A DNA stretch of 64,000 nt from Pseudomonas paraglycinae (GCF_021601625.1 NZ_BQHR01000012.1:173407-237406); one strand, 5' to 3'. Shown: positions 8,319-16,071, counted from the first letter of the stretch. Notes: generated from the sequence alone by a model not told the origin. Made by a program: numbers and translations.

Positions 8319-9270
8319 CCGAAAACCGCTCCCGATAAGCCTGCGGCGTCACACCCATGGCCCGCAGGAAACTGCGTCTTAACGTCTCTTCACTGCCAAA
8401 TCCACAATTGGCCGCGACCCGTTTGATCGGCAGTCCGGTATCGCTCAACAACCGGCGGGCGGTTTCGACGCGGATCAGTTCGATGGCGCGGGCCGGGGTC
8501 TGGCCGGTTTCGGCGCGGTAGTGGCGCACGAAACTGCGCTCGCTCATGCCGGCCTGTTCGGCGAGGGTCGGGATGCCCAGGTCGCAGGTCAGGTGTTCAG
8601 CGATCCACGCGTGTAAATCATCGAAGCGGTTGCCCTGTTTTTGCAGCGACAGCGTCACGCTGAATTGCGACTGCCCGCCCGGTCGCTTGAGGAACACCAC
8701 CAGTTGCCGGGCGACGTCCAGGGCCATGTCGCGACCGAGATCGTCTTCGACCATGGCCAGCGCCAGGTCGATGCCGGCGGTGACACCCGCCGAGGTCCAG
8801 ACCGGGCCGTCGTTGATGAAGATCGGATTCGGTTCGACCTGCAAGCGCGGGTGCTGCTGCGCCAATTGTTCGCAACGGGTCCAGTGGGTGACGACCCGGC
8901 GACCGTCGAGCCAACCGCTGGCCGCCAACAGAAATGCACCGGTACAGACCGAAGCCACGCGTCGACAGCCATTTGCATGCTCACGTACCCAACTCACCAA
9001 CTCGGCATCTTCGGCAGCGGCGTAAACGCCCCAGCCGCCGGCAATGATCAGCGTATCGCTGGGCTGTTTCGGCAGCGGTTCGGCCAACATCGCCAACCCG
9101 GCGGAAGAGCTCACCGCCCCGTCACCGCTGGCGATGACCTTTGGCGCATACGGCGCAGGCAAACCCTGCTGGCGGGCGATGTCGTTGGCCGAGGCGAAGA
9201 CCTGCAACGGCCCGGTGACATCGAGCAATTGCACATTGGCGAACGCGAGGACATGGATGGTTTTCGACAT
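8287..9270 (-). CDS. GlxA-family transcriptional regulator (DJ-1/PfpI + AraC HTH)
   Basis: A 327-residue regulator. Residues about 1-190 are a DJ-1/PfpI (class I amidotransferase-like) domain keeping SVCTGAFLLA; residues about 220-320 are an AraC-type double HTH with the family ending CGFGSEETLRRSFLRAMGVTPQAYRERF. It is divergent from inhA with a 90-bp shared region holding a palindromic operator candidate. In P. putida and relatives a regulator of this kind sits beside inhA, so control of inhA is the natural inference; the ligand is unknown. Confidence 0.85.
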   Translation of the reverse strand: MSKTIHVLAFANVQLLDVTGPLQVFASANDIARQQGLPAPYAPKVIASGDGAVSSSAGLAMLAEPLPKQPSDTLIIAGGWGVYAAAEDAELVSWVREHANGCRRVASVCTGAFLLAASGWLDGRRVVTHWTRCEQLAQQHPRLQVEPNPIFINDGPVWTSAGVTAGIDLALAMVEDDLGRDMALDVARQLVVFLKRPGGQSQFSVTLSLQKQGNRFDDLHAWIAEHLTCDLGIPTLAEQAGMSERSFVRHYRAETGQTPARAIELIRVETARRLLSDTGLPIKRVAANCGFGSEETLRRSFLRAMGVTPQAYRERFSVSAGADPVMP

Positions 9271-9291
9271 TTGGCGTAATTCGTGGGCTGA

Positions 9292-9307
9292 TTGGCGTAT
9301 GCGCCAA
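9292..9307. promoter_or_regulatory. Operator candidate between regulator and inhA
   Basis: TTGGCGTATGCGCCAA has perfect 6-bp arms TTGGCG/CGCCAA around 4 bases. A further TTGGCG half-site lies 21 bp away at 9271-9276, directly at the start of the regulator gene. The site is central in the divergent promoter region, as expected for an AraC-family autoregulator. Confidence 0.5.
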
Positions 9308-9360
9308 AACCTACGCGCCTACAGTGAAGCCGTCTACCCCCCTTTTCACGGAGAAGAACC

Positions 9361-10047
9361 ATGGCGTTGCAGATCGGTTTTCTGTTGTTTCCCCAGGTGC
9401 AGCAACTCGACCTGACCGGCCCTTATGACGTGCTGGCCTCGTTGCCGGACGTGCAGGTGCATCTGGTCTGGAAGGATCTGGTGCCGGTCACCGCCAGCAC
9501 CGGGCTGGTGCTGAAACCGACCACCACGTTCGAGGACTGCCCGGATCTGGATGTGATCTGCGTACCCGGCGGCGCCGGGGTCGGGCCGTTGATGGAAGAT
9601 GAACAGACGCTGGCGTTCATCAAGGCGCAAGCGGCGCAGGCGCGATACGTGACGTCGGTGTGCACCGGTTCGCTGGTGCTTGGGGCGGCGGGCCTGTTGC
9701 AGGGTAAACGGGCGACCACGCACTGGGCTTATCACGATTTGCTGCCGACATTGGGCGCGATTGCGGTGAAGGATCGGGTGGTGCGTGACGGCAATCTGTT
9801 TACTGGCGGCGGCATTACGGCGGGGATCGATTTTGCTCTGACCCTGGCGCAGGAACTGGTGGGAGTCGATACGGCACAACTGGTGCAGTTGCAGCTGGAA
9901 TATGCGCCGGCGCCGCCGTTTGATTCGGGCAGCCCGGACACGGCGCCGAGTGCTGTTGTCGATGAGGCGCGCAAACGTGCGGCGCCTTCGCTGAAGTTGC
10001 GCACGGAAATCACCGAGCGTGCGGCGGCAAAGCTCAACCTGCGCTGA
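9361..10047 (+). CDS. inhA: Isonitrile hydratase (cyclohexyl-isocyanide hydratase)
   Basis: A 228-residue DJ-1/PfpI superfamily enzyme that hydrates isonitriles to N-substituted formamides. It closely resembles P. putida InhA as remembered, including MALQIGFLLFPQVQQLDLTG and the ending ITERAAAKL. The key residues Asp17, Cys101 (SVCTGS, nucleophile) and the adjacent Thr102 are present. GGAGAAGAACC precedes the ATG. Divergently transcribed from the GlxA-type regulator. Isonitriles are made by some soil bacteria as copper chelators or antibiotics, so a protective role is possible. Confidence 0.85.
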   Translation: MALQIGFLLFPQVQQLDLTGPYDVLASLPDVQVHLVWKDLVPVTASTGLVLKPTTTFEDCPDLDVICVPGGAGVGPLMEDEQTLAFIKAQAAQARYVTSVCTGSLVLGAAGLLQGKRATTHWAYHDLLPTLGAIAVKDRVVRDGNLFTGGGITAGIDFALTLAQELVGVDTAQLVQLQLEYAPAPPFDSGSPDTAPSAVVDEARKRAAPSLKLRTEITERAAAKLNLR

Positions 10048-10070
10048 CATTTCAGCCACACCCAAGAACT

Positions 10071-10160
10071 TGTGGGAGCTGGCTTGCCAGCGATAGCGGT
10101 GAGTCAGTCAATGAAGATGTCGACTGTGCACACGCCATCGCTGGCAAGCCAGCTCCCACA
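10071..10160. repeat. REP doublet (REPIN-like)
   Basis: A 24-bp sequence beginning TGTGGGAGCTGGCTTGCC (10071-10094) recurs as its exact reverse complement at 10137-10160, with 42 bp between. This is the common Pseudomonas extragenic palindrome arranged as an inverted doublet, a non-autonomous element mobilised by RAYT transposases in related species. It fills most of the gap between inhA and the CPBP gene. Confidence 0.85.
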
Positions 10161-10278
10161 GGTCTCAGTGTCAGCCACAGGTTTGCGTGTTGTCCCGGTT
10201 TCTCGCCACACCTTCACTTGTCCCCTCGCCCCCACCCGTGTAGAAAGCCTGTCCACAAATCGTGCACAAGGACTTTCC

Positions 10279-11070
10279 ATGACAGCTCTGCCATGGCTCT
10301 ATCTCGGGCTTCTCAGCCTTGGTTACGGATTGGCGCTGAGTTTCGGCCAGCTCGGCTGGCTGGCGCTGATCTCCATTGCACTGCTGGTTTTCGCCGGTTA
10401 CTCCGTGCGCCAGCAAACCGTGCCGGTCGGGCGTTATCTCGGCCATGGCCTGTTTATCGTGTTGGCCCTGGCGCTGGCCCTGCACTGGCTGCCGGGCTTC
10501 TACAACGGCCGGGCCATCGAGCCGCAGCGCTTCACCGACAACGCCGTGCCGTTCTCGATGTACCTGAATCTCGACAAACCGCTGATTGGGTTCTGGCTGC
10601 TGCTAGTCTGCCCGTGGATCGTCGCGCGTCGTTCGTTGCGCCTGACGGTTTACGCCACCGCGCTGGCACTGACGTTGAGTGTGATTCTGGCGCTGGGCGG
10701 TGCGGTGTTGCTGGGCATGATCACCTGGGCGCCGAAATGGCCGGATCAGGCGTGGCTGTGGGTGCTGAACAATCTGCTGCTGGTGACGCTGGTCGAAGAG
10801 GCGCTGTTTCGCGGCTATATCCAGGGCGGCCTCAGTCGGCGTTTCCAACATCTGCCCTACGGCGAAAACCTCGCGCTGCTGCTGGCGTCCCTGTTGTTCG
10901 GCCTGGTGCATGTGGGCGCCGGCTGGCAATGGGTATTGCTGGCGAGCCTGGCGGGTGTCAGCTATGGTCTGGCCTACCGTTTTGGCGGGCTCGGTGCGGC
11001 GATCGCCACGCATTTTGGCCTGAACCTGCTGCACTTCGGCCTGTTCACCTATCCGATGCTCGCGGGTTGA
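10279..11070 (+). CDS. CPBP-family intramembrane glutamic endopeptidase
   Basis: A 263-residue polytopic membrane protein with about eight hydrophobic segments. The Rce1/CAAX-like motif is intact: EEALFRGYIQGG (catalytic Glu pair and Arg) followed by the His motif GLVHVGAGW. Family members cleave membrane peptides in prenyl-protein processing or bacteriocin self-immunity; the substrate here is unknown. The ATG at 10279 is used because CAAGGACTTTCC precedes it; upstream extensions run through the REP element. Confidence 0.85.
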   Translation: MTALPWLYLGLLSLGYGLALSFGQLGWLALISIALLVFAGYSVRQQTVPVGRYLGHGLFIVLALALALHWLPGFYNGRAIEPQRFTDNAVPFSMYLNLDKPLIGFWLLLVCPWIVARRSLRLTVYATALALTLSVILALGGAVLLGMITWAPKWPDQAWLWVLNNLLLVTLVEEALFRGYIQGGLSRRFQHLPYGENLALLLASLLFGLVHVGAGWQWVLLASLAGVSYGLAYRFGGLGAAIATHFGLNLLHFGLFTYPMLAG

Positions 11071-11172
11071 AGCAAGGGCCGTTTTGCGACGCCGTACTTA
11101 TAAATGAAAAAAAATTTCAATAAATGGCCGACCCCGCCGACAACCTTTCAAAGCCTTGCGGATTGAAAAACC

Positions 11173-12738
11173 ATGCGTAACAACCAGCCCATTACACAAC
11201 GCGAACGGACTTTCCCGGCTCAGCAACGGTTGATTTCCACAACCGACGCCAAAGGCGTGATCACTTACTGCAACGACGCTTTCGTCGAAATCAGCGGGTT
11301 CTCGCGTGAGGAACTGATCCGTGCGCCGCACAACCTGGTTCGTCACCCTGACGTGCCGGCGGCGGTGTTTTCGCACATGTGGGGCACACTGAAACAAGGC
11401 TTGCCATGGATGGGCATTGTCAAGAATCGCTGCAAGACCGGTGATCATTACTGGGTGAATGCCTATGTAACGCCGGTGTTCGACGGCAATCAGGTGGTCG
11501 GTTACGAGTCGGTGCGGGTCAAACCCACCGCCGAACAGATCCGCCGTGCCGAAGCGCTCTACCAACGCATCAACCAGGGCAAGTCGGCGATTCCTTCGAG
11601 CGACAAGTGGCTGCCGATTGTGCAGGACTGGCTGCCGTTCATTCTGGTCAGCCAGTTGAGCTTCATGATCGGCGCCACCCTGAACTCGCAGTGGGGCTTC
11701 GCCCTCGCCGCCGGTCTGTCGGTGCCGCTGGGCCTGCTGGGCCTGCAATGGCAACAACGCGGGCTCAAGCGCCTGCTGCGTCTGGCCGAGCAGACCACCT
11801 CCGACCCGTTGATCGCGCAGATGTACACCGACAGCCGTGGCGCCCAGGCGCGTCTGGAAATGTCGATCCTCAGCCAGGAAGCGCGCCTGAAAACCTGCCT
11901 GACCCGTCTGCAGGACACCGCCGAGCACCTGACCGATCAGGCCAAACAGTCCGACGCCCTGGCGCACAACAGCTCCAGCGGTCTGGAACGTCAGCGCGTG
12001 GAAACCGAACAGGTCGCCACCGCCGTCAACCAGATGGCCGCCACCACGCAAGAAGTGGCGAGCCACGTCCAGCGCACCGCCGACGCCACTCAGGAAGCCA
12101 ATCGTCTGACCGGCCGCGGCCGCGACATCGCCGGCGAAACCCGCGAAGCCATCCAGCGCCTGTCGGTCGTGGTCGGTGAAACCGGCCTGACCGTCACCCA
12201 ACTGGCCAAGGACAGCGACGAAATCGGCGGCGTGGTCGACGTGATCAAAGGCATCGCCGATCAGACCAACCTGCTGGCCCTCAACGCTGCGATTGAAGCA
12301 GCCCGCGCCGGCGAGATGGGTCGTGGTTTTGCCGTGGTCGCCGACGAAGTCCGCCAACTGGCGCAACGCACCAGCGAATCCACCGGCCAGATCCACGCCC
12401 TGATCGCCAAGTTGCAGCAGACAGCGTCCAGCGCCGTACAAACCATGGAAGCCGGCCATCGCCAGGCGGAAGAAGGTGTGGCACGGGTACTGGAAGCAGA
12501 CCAGGCACTGGTGGGCATCAGCGAAGCGGTGGCCAACATCACCGACATGACCACCCAGATCGCCGCCGCGACCGAAGAGCAAAGTGCCGTGGCTGAAGAA
12601 ATCAGCCGCAACATCAGCAACATCTCGGAACTGGCGGACCAGACTTCGGAACAGGCGCATAACTCGGCGTTGCTGAGTGAAGAGCTGACCAAGACTGCCA
12701 ACACGCAATACTCGTTGGTGGAGCGGTTTAACCGCTGA
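11173..12738 (+). CDS. PAS-domain methyl-accepting chemotaxis protein (Aer-like)
   Basis: A 521-residue chemoreceptor. Residues about 15-115 are a cytoplasmic PAS domain ([19 protein letters not shown]), as in the redox/oxygen sensor Aer. A membrane anchor of one hairpin lies near residues 150-190. The C-terminal signalling domain has the invariant hairpin tip ([19 protein letters not shown], near 360-380) that binds CheA/CheW. There is no periplasmic ligand domain. Aer-type receptors steer cells by redox state through PAS-bound FAD; FAD binding is not proven here. The gene ends at a strong terminator (12754). Confidence 0.9.
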   Translation: MRNNQPITQRERTFPAQQRLISTTDAKGVITYCNDAFVEISGFSREELIRAPHNLVRHPDVPAAVFSHMWGTLKQGLPWMGIVKNRCKTGDHYWVNAYVTPVFDGNQVVGYESVRVKPTAEQIRRAEALYQRINQGKSAIPSSDKWLPIVQDWLPFILVSQLSFMIGATLNSQWGFALAAGLSVPLGLLGLQWQQRGLKRLLRLAEQTTSDPLIAQMYTDSRGAQARLEMSILSQEARLKTCLTRLQDTAEHLTDQAKQSDALAHNSSSGLERQRVETEQVATAVNQMAATTQEVASHVQRTADATQEANRLTGRGRDIAGETREAIQRLSVVVGETGLTVTQLAKDSDEIGGVVDVIKGIADQTNLLALNAAIEAARAGEMGRGFAVVADEVRQLAQRTSESTGQIHALIAKLQQTASSAVQTMEAGHRQAEEGVARVLEADQALVGISEAVANITDMTTQIAAATEEQSAVAEEISRNISNISELADQTSEQAHNSALLSEELTKTANTQYSLVERFNR

Positions 12739-12753
12739 TTGGAATGGCAATAC

Positions 12754-12792
12754 AAAAAACCCGGATAGCGAGAGCTTCCGGGTTTTTTATTG
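12754..12792 (+). terminator. Rho-independent terminator, copy 1 of a 39-bp direct repeat
   Basis: Stem AAAAAACCCGGA/TCCGGGTTTTTT with an 11-base loop directly after the chemoreceptor gene. The whole 39-bp unit, including loop and trailing ATTG, is repeated at 13564-13602 with one substitution. The two copies bracket the toxin-antitoxin cassette. Confidence 0.9.
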
Positions 12793-12838
12793 TGGCTCAA
12801 CGTGTGACTACACATAGGGGCGCTATGCCCTACAAGAA

Positions 12839-12860
12839 CACCAGAATCCGCTGACTGGTG
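12839..12860. promoter_or_regulatory. Inverted repeat upstream of the antitoxin gene
   Basis: CACCAG and CTGGTG separated by 10 bases, 88 bp before the antitoxin start. Toxin-antitoxin pairs usually autoregulate, so this is a candidate operator, but a 6-bp dyad can occur by chance. Confidence 0.25.
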
Positions 12861-12947
12861 CACCTGGGGGGTCGGCTCTATCGTTTGCCGGTAGAAATCC
12901 AATCCCTTAAGCTGGTCAGTATGAATACATCTCCTTTGGAGGCTCCG

Positions 12948-13094
12948 ATGGCCACCACCAGAAAGATCGACAAGCCAGTCAAAAAAGTCATTCGCGATGA
13001 ACTGACTTTTCTTGATGTCCGGCAAGCCGCGCGTGATGGGCAGAAAGCGTTCGATAAATATGTGATCACTGGCAAGCTACCCATAACAAAGTAG
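12948..13094 (+). CDS. Small putative antitoxin, 48 residues
   Basis: A short charged protein (MATTRKIDKPVKKVIRDELT...) with GGAGG 5-6 bases before the ATG. It ends 6 bp before a YafO-like toxin gene, the usual antitoxin-toxin order. E. coli's YafN antitoxin is about twice as long with a Phd-type domain; no such domain is recognisable here, and the protein lacks an obvious DNA-binding motif. An in-frame ATG at 12921 would add nine residues but has a poorer ribosome site. The role is inferred from position and size. Confidence 0.6.
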   Translation: MATTRKIDKPVKKVIRDELTFLDVRQAARDGQKAFDKYVITGKLPITK

Positions 13095-13100
13095 CCATAG

Positions 13101-13520
13101 ATGCCAGCAGTCAAAATCTCTGCGCTTTTCGAACAAATCAACAACTGGAAAAACTTCGCCGCTCATTTTTTTAACTACAAAGTGTGCGGTGAACTGCCCG
13201 CTATTTTCGGGCGAGACGAACGACTAGATCTCAGCGAAATGCATCACATCCACCTGGCCAGCACTCAAGCGACCCAGGCGCGGTGGGCAAAAATAGACCG
13301 CCAGTATTATCGAACCGCCTTGGTTGACGATCCTGACAACGACTTCTGGCTTATCTACGCCTACGACGCTTTCCGGGATGAATACCTTTTGCTGACAATC
13401 ACTGGCCCCGATGCCCATGACCGGAGTGAGTGGGGGGCATTTCTGCGCACGGTGCATTGCGAGATTGTTGAGCCATGGGTTGTGGGAAAAGTCATCTATC
13501 CCGACCTTGAGGACTTTTGA
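13101..13520 (+). CDS. YafO-family toxin (putative mRNA interferase)
   Basis: A 139-residue protein resembling E. coli YafO in length and motifs: an N-terminal helical part, then GELPAIFGRD (YafO has a very similar LPDIFGRD) and HHIHLAS (YafO: AHIHLA). YafO cuts mRNA in association with the 50S ribosomal subunit and is neutralised by YafN. The C-terminal half (YDAFRDEYLLLTITGPDAHD) fits the RelE-like core that assesses tyrosine, histidine and arginine residues in catalysis. Ribosome site is weak, so translation is probably coupled to the antitoxin 6 bp upstream. The pair is enclosed by duplicated terminators, a sign of acquisition as a unit. Confidence 0.7.
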   Translation: MPAVKISALFEQINNWKNFAAHFFNYKVCGELPAIFGRDERLDLSEMHHIHLASTQATQARWAKIDRQYYRTALVDDPDNDFWLIYAYDAFRDEYLLLTITGPDAHDRSEWGAFLRTVHCEIVEPWVVGKVIYPDLEDF

Positions 13521-13563
13521 TCAACTTGCTGGCCAATTCTTGGAACACGCCTGTAGCAAGGCA

Positions 13564-13602
13564 AAAAAACCCGGATAGCGAGAGCTTCCGGGGTTTTTAT
13601 TG
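13564..13602 (+). terminator. Terminator, copy 2 of the 39-bp direct repeat
   Basis: Identical to 12754-12792 except one T to G change in the descending stem (TTCCGGGG). It terminates the toxin gene and, being nearly symmetrical, could also serve the leftward gene ending at 13612. Confidence 0.85.
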
Positions 13603-13611
13603 CCTTGGTAC

Positions 13612-13971
13612 TTACTCCTTCGGCACGAGGTTATCCAACGCCTGATTCACCGCCAACTCGCCCAACATCACCACTTGCGCAATGCCCAACAGGGTCTTGC
13701 GATTCGGCCCTTCCAGCAGGCCGGCAAAGTCACCGAGCATGACCGTGGCTGACGCGAGGGACTCGCAGGCATTGGCCAGCAAGGACTCGGTGTCGGTTTG
13801 CGGGTTGACCATGAACATGTCGTTTGGGGTGTAGGGCGTGGCCATGATTTGGGCTGCGGGGGTCAGGTAATAGTCGAGGGCGCGTTCGGCCGCGTCGTGG
13901 AGTTTTCTTGAATCGGGAAATTCGTACGGGGACACCGGATCTTCTAACGGTGGAATGACGGTCTTGGACAT
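13612..13971 (-). CDS. Small conserved Pseudomonas protein, paralog A (DUF6124/DUF3077-like)
   Basis: A 119-residue soluble protein. It shares with the next gene ERALDYYLTP, then MVNPQTDTESLLANACESLASA and a C-terminal AQVVMLGELAVNQALDN. The layout (disordered N-terminus, short motif, helical C-terminal half) matches a small protein family known to me mainly from Pseudomonas and of unknown function; the DUF number is from memory. GGAG lies 9 bases before the ATG. Lies 88 bp downstream of paralog B and probably in the same transcript. Confidence 0.7.
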   Translation of the reverse strand: MSKTVIPPLEDPVSPYEFPDSRKLHDAAERALDYYLTPAAQIMATPYTPNDMFMVNPQTDTESLLANACESLASATVMLGDFAGLLEGPNRKTLLGIAQVVMLGELAVNQALDNLVPKE

Positions 13972-14059
13972 CGGCTGGAACTCCGGAAAAGAGTCGCTTG
14001 AGGATTTTTATAGACGGCTGCCTGGCAGTGAGGGGACAAGCCCCTCACCGAGGCCGCAA

Positions 14060-14425
14060 CTACCGCGAGACGTGATGGTTATCCAGCACACGATTGACCA
14101 GCAGCTCACTCAGCATGATGACCTGCTGCAGAATCTGCATCGCCTTGCGCTGCGACGGATCGACGGTTTCGCCAATATCCCGGGCCATGTCACTGGCTGA
14201 CGACAGCGTTTCGCACGCTTCGACCAGCAGCGTTTCGTCATCCATTGTGGGATTGACCAAATAGATCTTGCCGGGCTTGCGCGATGGCTTGGATGTCTTC
14301 TGCGCCCCAGGATCGAGGTAATGATTGATCGCCCGCTCGGTTGCCGATTTTATGTTTTCGGCTTCGAGTGCGGCGTCGTAGGGGATTGAATCGGTTTCTG
14401 GCGGGTTTGGCGTAATTTTGAACAT
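14060..14425 (-). CDS. Small conserved Pseudomonas protein, paralog B (DUF6124/DUF3077-like)
   Basis: A 121-residue protein clearly homologous to paralog A: ERAINHYLDP, LVNPTMDDETLLVEACETLSSA and VIMLSELLVNRVLDN occupy the same positions. Function unknown. The ribosome site is weak (AGAGAG about 7 bases upstream) and the gene is preceded by a strongly folded leader (14482-14564), so translation may be controlled through RNA structure. The paralogs are diverged in sequence, suggesting an old tandem duplication or repeated acquisition. Confidence 0.7.
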   Translation of the reverse strand: MFKITPNPPETDSIPYDAALEAENIKSATERAINHYLDPGAQKTSKPSRKPGKIYLVNPTMDDETLLVEACETLSSASDMARDIGETVDPSQRKAMQILQQVIMLSELLVNRVLDNHHVSR

Positions 14426-14481
14426 ACGGACTCTCTATCTTGAAAGAATTGAAGAGCCGTCACTTTCGCTACCAAACGAAG

Positions 14482-14564
14482 GGTGGCGGCCATACGTGGG
14501 TTGGTAGACCGGTCAAGACAGAGAAACCCCCGGCGCCCCCGAAGGAGCCCCACGCATGGCCACC
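14482..14564 (-). ncRNA. Structured 5' leader of the paralog B gene (candidate cis-regulatory RNA)
   Basis: On the reverse strand GGTGGCCATGCGTGGG (14564-14548) pairs with CCCACGTATGGCCGCCACC (14500-14482): 16 pairs including one G-U, with a 3-base bulge. Enclosed is a hairpin GCTCC-TTCG-GGGGC (14548-14535) with a UUCG tetraloop, a classic very stable RNA fold, plus an ACCGGT palindrome. It ends about 57 bp before the start codon of paralog B. I recall similar leaders before related small genes in other Pseudomonas, but could not check. Confidence 0.55.
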
Positions 14565-14853
14565 ATATAAAACTCAGCCCCAAAAATGAGACTGCATAAG
14601 GGACACCACACGGCTGTCAAGAAAACGGGCTACCAAACCCGATCACTGTTTTTCAGTGACAGGGAAACGATATAGCCCTCTCCAAGCCGCGTAAGCCGGC
14701 GGATTCTGGCGTACGCGTAGGCAACGACGCAAGGTGTTGTAGCCCTTATGGCGTAACGGTTCGTGTACTTTAAACGTCGGCACGCGATCGTGTTTATTCG
14801 CTGGAAATGCAGGGCTGTGGGAGCTTTGAGTTTTGGTGGCGTGCCAGTGAAAC

Positions 14854-14897
14854 CTTCCCCTCACCCTAGCCCTCTCCCCGAGGGAGAGGGGACTGAC
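14854..14897. repeat. CCCTCACCCTAGCCCTCTCCC-type intergenic repeat, single unit
   Basis: CCCCTCACCCTAGCCCTCTCC followed by its partial inverse GGGAGAGGGG, then GACTGACCGAGG. The same sequence type forms the inverted pair at 26891-27044 inside the ccoGHIS operon, so it is a dispersed repeat family. Confidence 0.7.
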
Positions 14898-14994
14898 CGA
14901 GGTGTTTGGACGAGGTACGCCGACGTGAAATACCGAGGTGAACTCTGGCCTTAAAAAGCAAACATCCCGCTTCTAACCACTCAACACGATGAGC

Positions 14995-15256
14995 GTTAGC
15001 TCGAGTAAAGCTTTTGATCTTCGGGCCCCTTCGGCAGGCTGAGTGGAGGGATTCGTCCGGGGGTGGGAGCGCAGCGACCGTTTGGCGAAGCCAAACACAT
15101 CGAGAGGAGGTGCAGCGAAGCAAACCGTAGGCGATGCCCCCCGGACGAATCCCGGAACGAAGGAACCCCGAGCCTCAGCGAGGGGCCGAACGCCGGGGCC
15201 TAGACCTTTTGGTTACTTTTGGGGCGTTTGCCAAAAGTGACCCGCCGTAAGGGCGG
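14995..15256. repeat. Composite palindromic repeat element, about 260 bp
   Basis: Contains a long-range inverted repeat (GGGATTCGTCCGGGGG at 15048 and its complement at 15137-15153), then a terminator-like hairpin GGTTACTTTTGG/CCAAAAGTGACC (15211-15242), then CCGCC-GTAA-GGCGG-type hairpin. The TTTGGTTACTTTTGG...GTGACCCGCCGTAAGGGCGG module is one I recognise as widely dispersed between Pseudomonas genes. A 65-codon open frame across it (15043-15240) follows the palindromes and is not considered a gene. Confidence 0.6.
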
Positions 15257-15307
15257 AACCCTAAGCAGCCATAACCGCAGCAACGGATATACACCCCCAA
15301 CCAAACC

Positions 15308-15985
15308 TCAACGAAGAAACCCGGCAACCTTCTCCGCAGCCGAAGCCAAATGCTGCTCATGCGTAAACCCGGACACCTTGAGCGGCTTCAAATCATGATC
15401 CCCCGCCGCCAGCCAAAACACTTCAATACTCGGCGATAAGGAATACCCTTCAACCGCCTCCCGATTGCCAAGCGCATCCCGCTCCCCCTGAACAATCAAC
15501 GTCCGAGTCTTCAACCCAGCCAAATGCTCAACCCGAGGCTTCTCCGGTTTCCCAACCGCATAAAACGGATAACCCAAGCAAACCAACGCATCAGCCCCCA
15601 ACTCATCAGCCAGGAGACTGGCCATCCGCCCCCCCATCGACTTCCCGCCAACCGCCAAAACCCCAGCGACATGACGTCGCACTTCAACAAAAACCTCACG
15701 CCAGCACTCCTGCAATTTCCCCGCAGGATTCGGCGGCCCCTTGACCCCATCAACCCGCCGCTGCGCCATATAAGGAAACTCAAACCGCAACACGTTGATA
15801 CCAAGCCCAGCAAGGCGCCCAGCCATATTCGTCATCCACTCACTGTCCATCGGCGCCCCCGCCCCATGCGCGAGAATGAGCGTCGCCGAAGCCTCACCAA
15901 CAGCCGCATCCCAAAGCCACCCGTGATCCCGCAGGCACTGCGCCCATTGATCCCCGTCAATACTGGCCTTGTGCTGTTTGTCCAT
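15308..15985 (-). CDS. Alpha/beta hydrolase of the Tex30/KANL3-like dienelactone hydrolase group
   Basis: A 225-residue hydrolase. The opening LILAHGAGAPMDSEWM and the nucleophile elbow GGKSMGGRMAS place it with the small hydrolases annotated as KANL3/Tex30-like or dienelactone-hydrolase-like; the catalytic His is probably in AAGDHDLKP. Substrate unknown. The ATG at 15985 is chosen for the GAGG 5 bases upstream. It is divergent from the first cco operon, with 86 bp between the starts. Confidence 0.75.
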   Translation of the reverse strand: MDKQHKASIDGDQWAQCLRDHGWLWDAAVGEASATLILAHGAGAPMDSEWMTNMAGRLAGLGINVLRFEFPYMAQRRVDGVKGPPNPAGKLQECWREVFVEVRRHVAGVLAVGGKSMGGRMASLLADELGADALVCLGYPFYAVGKPEKPRVEHLAGLKTRTLIVQGERDALGNREAVEGYSLSPSIEVFWLAAGDHDLKPLKVSGFTHEQHLASAAEKVAGFLR

Positions 15986-16071
15986 GCTTGCCTCGCTTTT
16001 AGTCTGCCTATAACTCCAGGCGAAGGACGCGCTGTCGGCGCTCACTTCGGCTGAACCGTGGATGGGGAACC

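Larger units (their letters stand above)
14426..15307. other. Long intergenic region made of leader and repeats
   Basis: An 882-bp stretch without a convincing gene. It holds a structured leader (14482-14564), a small perfect hairpin TCACTG-TTTTT-CAGTGA (14643-14659), an AG/CT-rich repeat unit (14854-14897) and a larger repeat-like element (14995-15256). Short open frames are present on both strands but coincide with the palindromes and lack ribosome sites. Confidence 0.6.

Noticed and set aside
12754-13602. CRISPR-like repeat pair
   Set aside because: Only two copies, 810 bp apart, and each is a terminator; no spacer array or cas gene.
14643-14864. A 73-codon reverse-strand gene upstream of the leader
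   Set aside because: No ribosome site, low-complexity Arg/Pro composition, and it ends in the repeat unit.
15043-15240. A 65-codon protein gene in the composite repeat
   Set aside because: It runs through three palindromes and has no ribosome site; the repeat explains the open frame.
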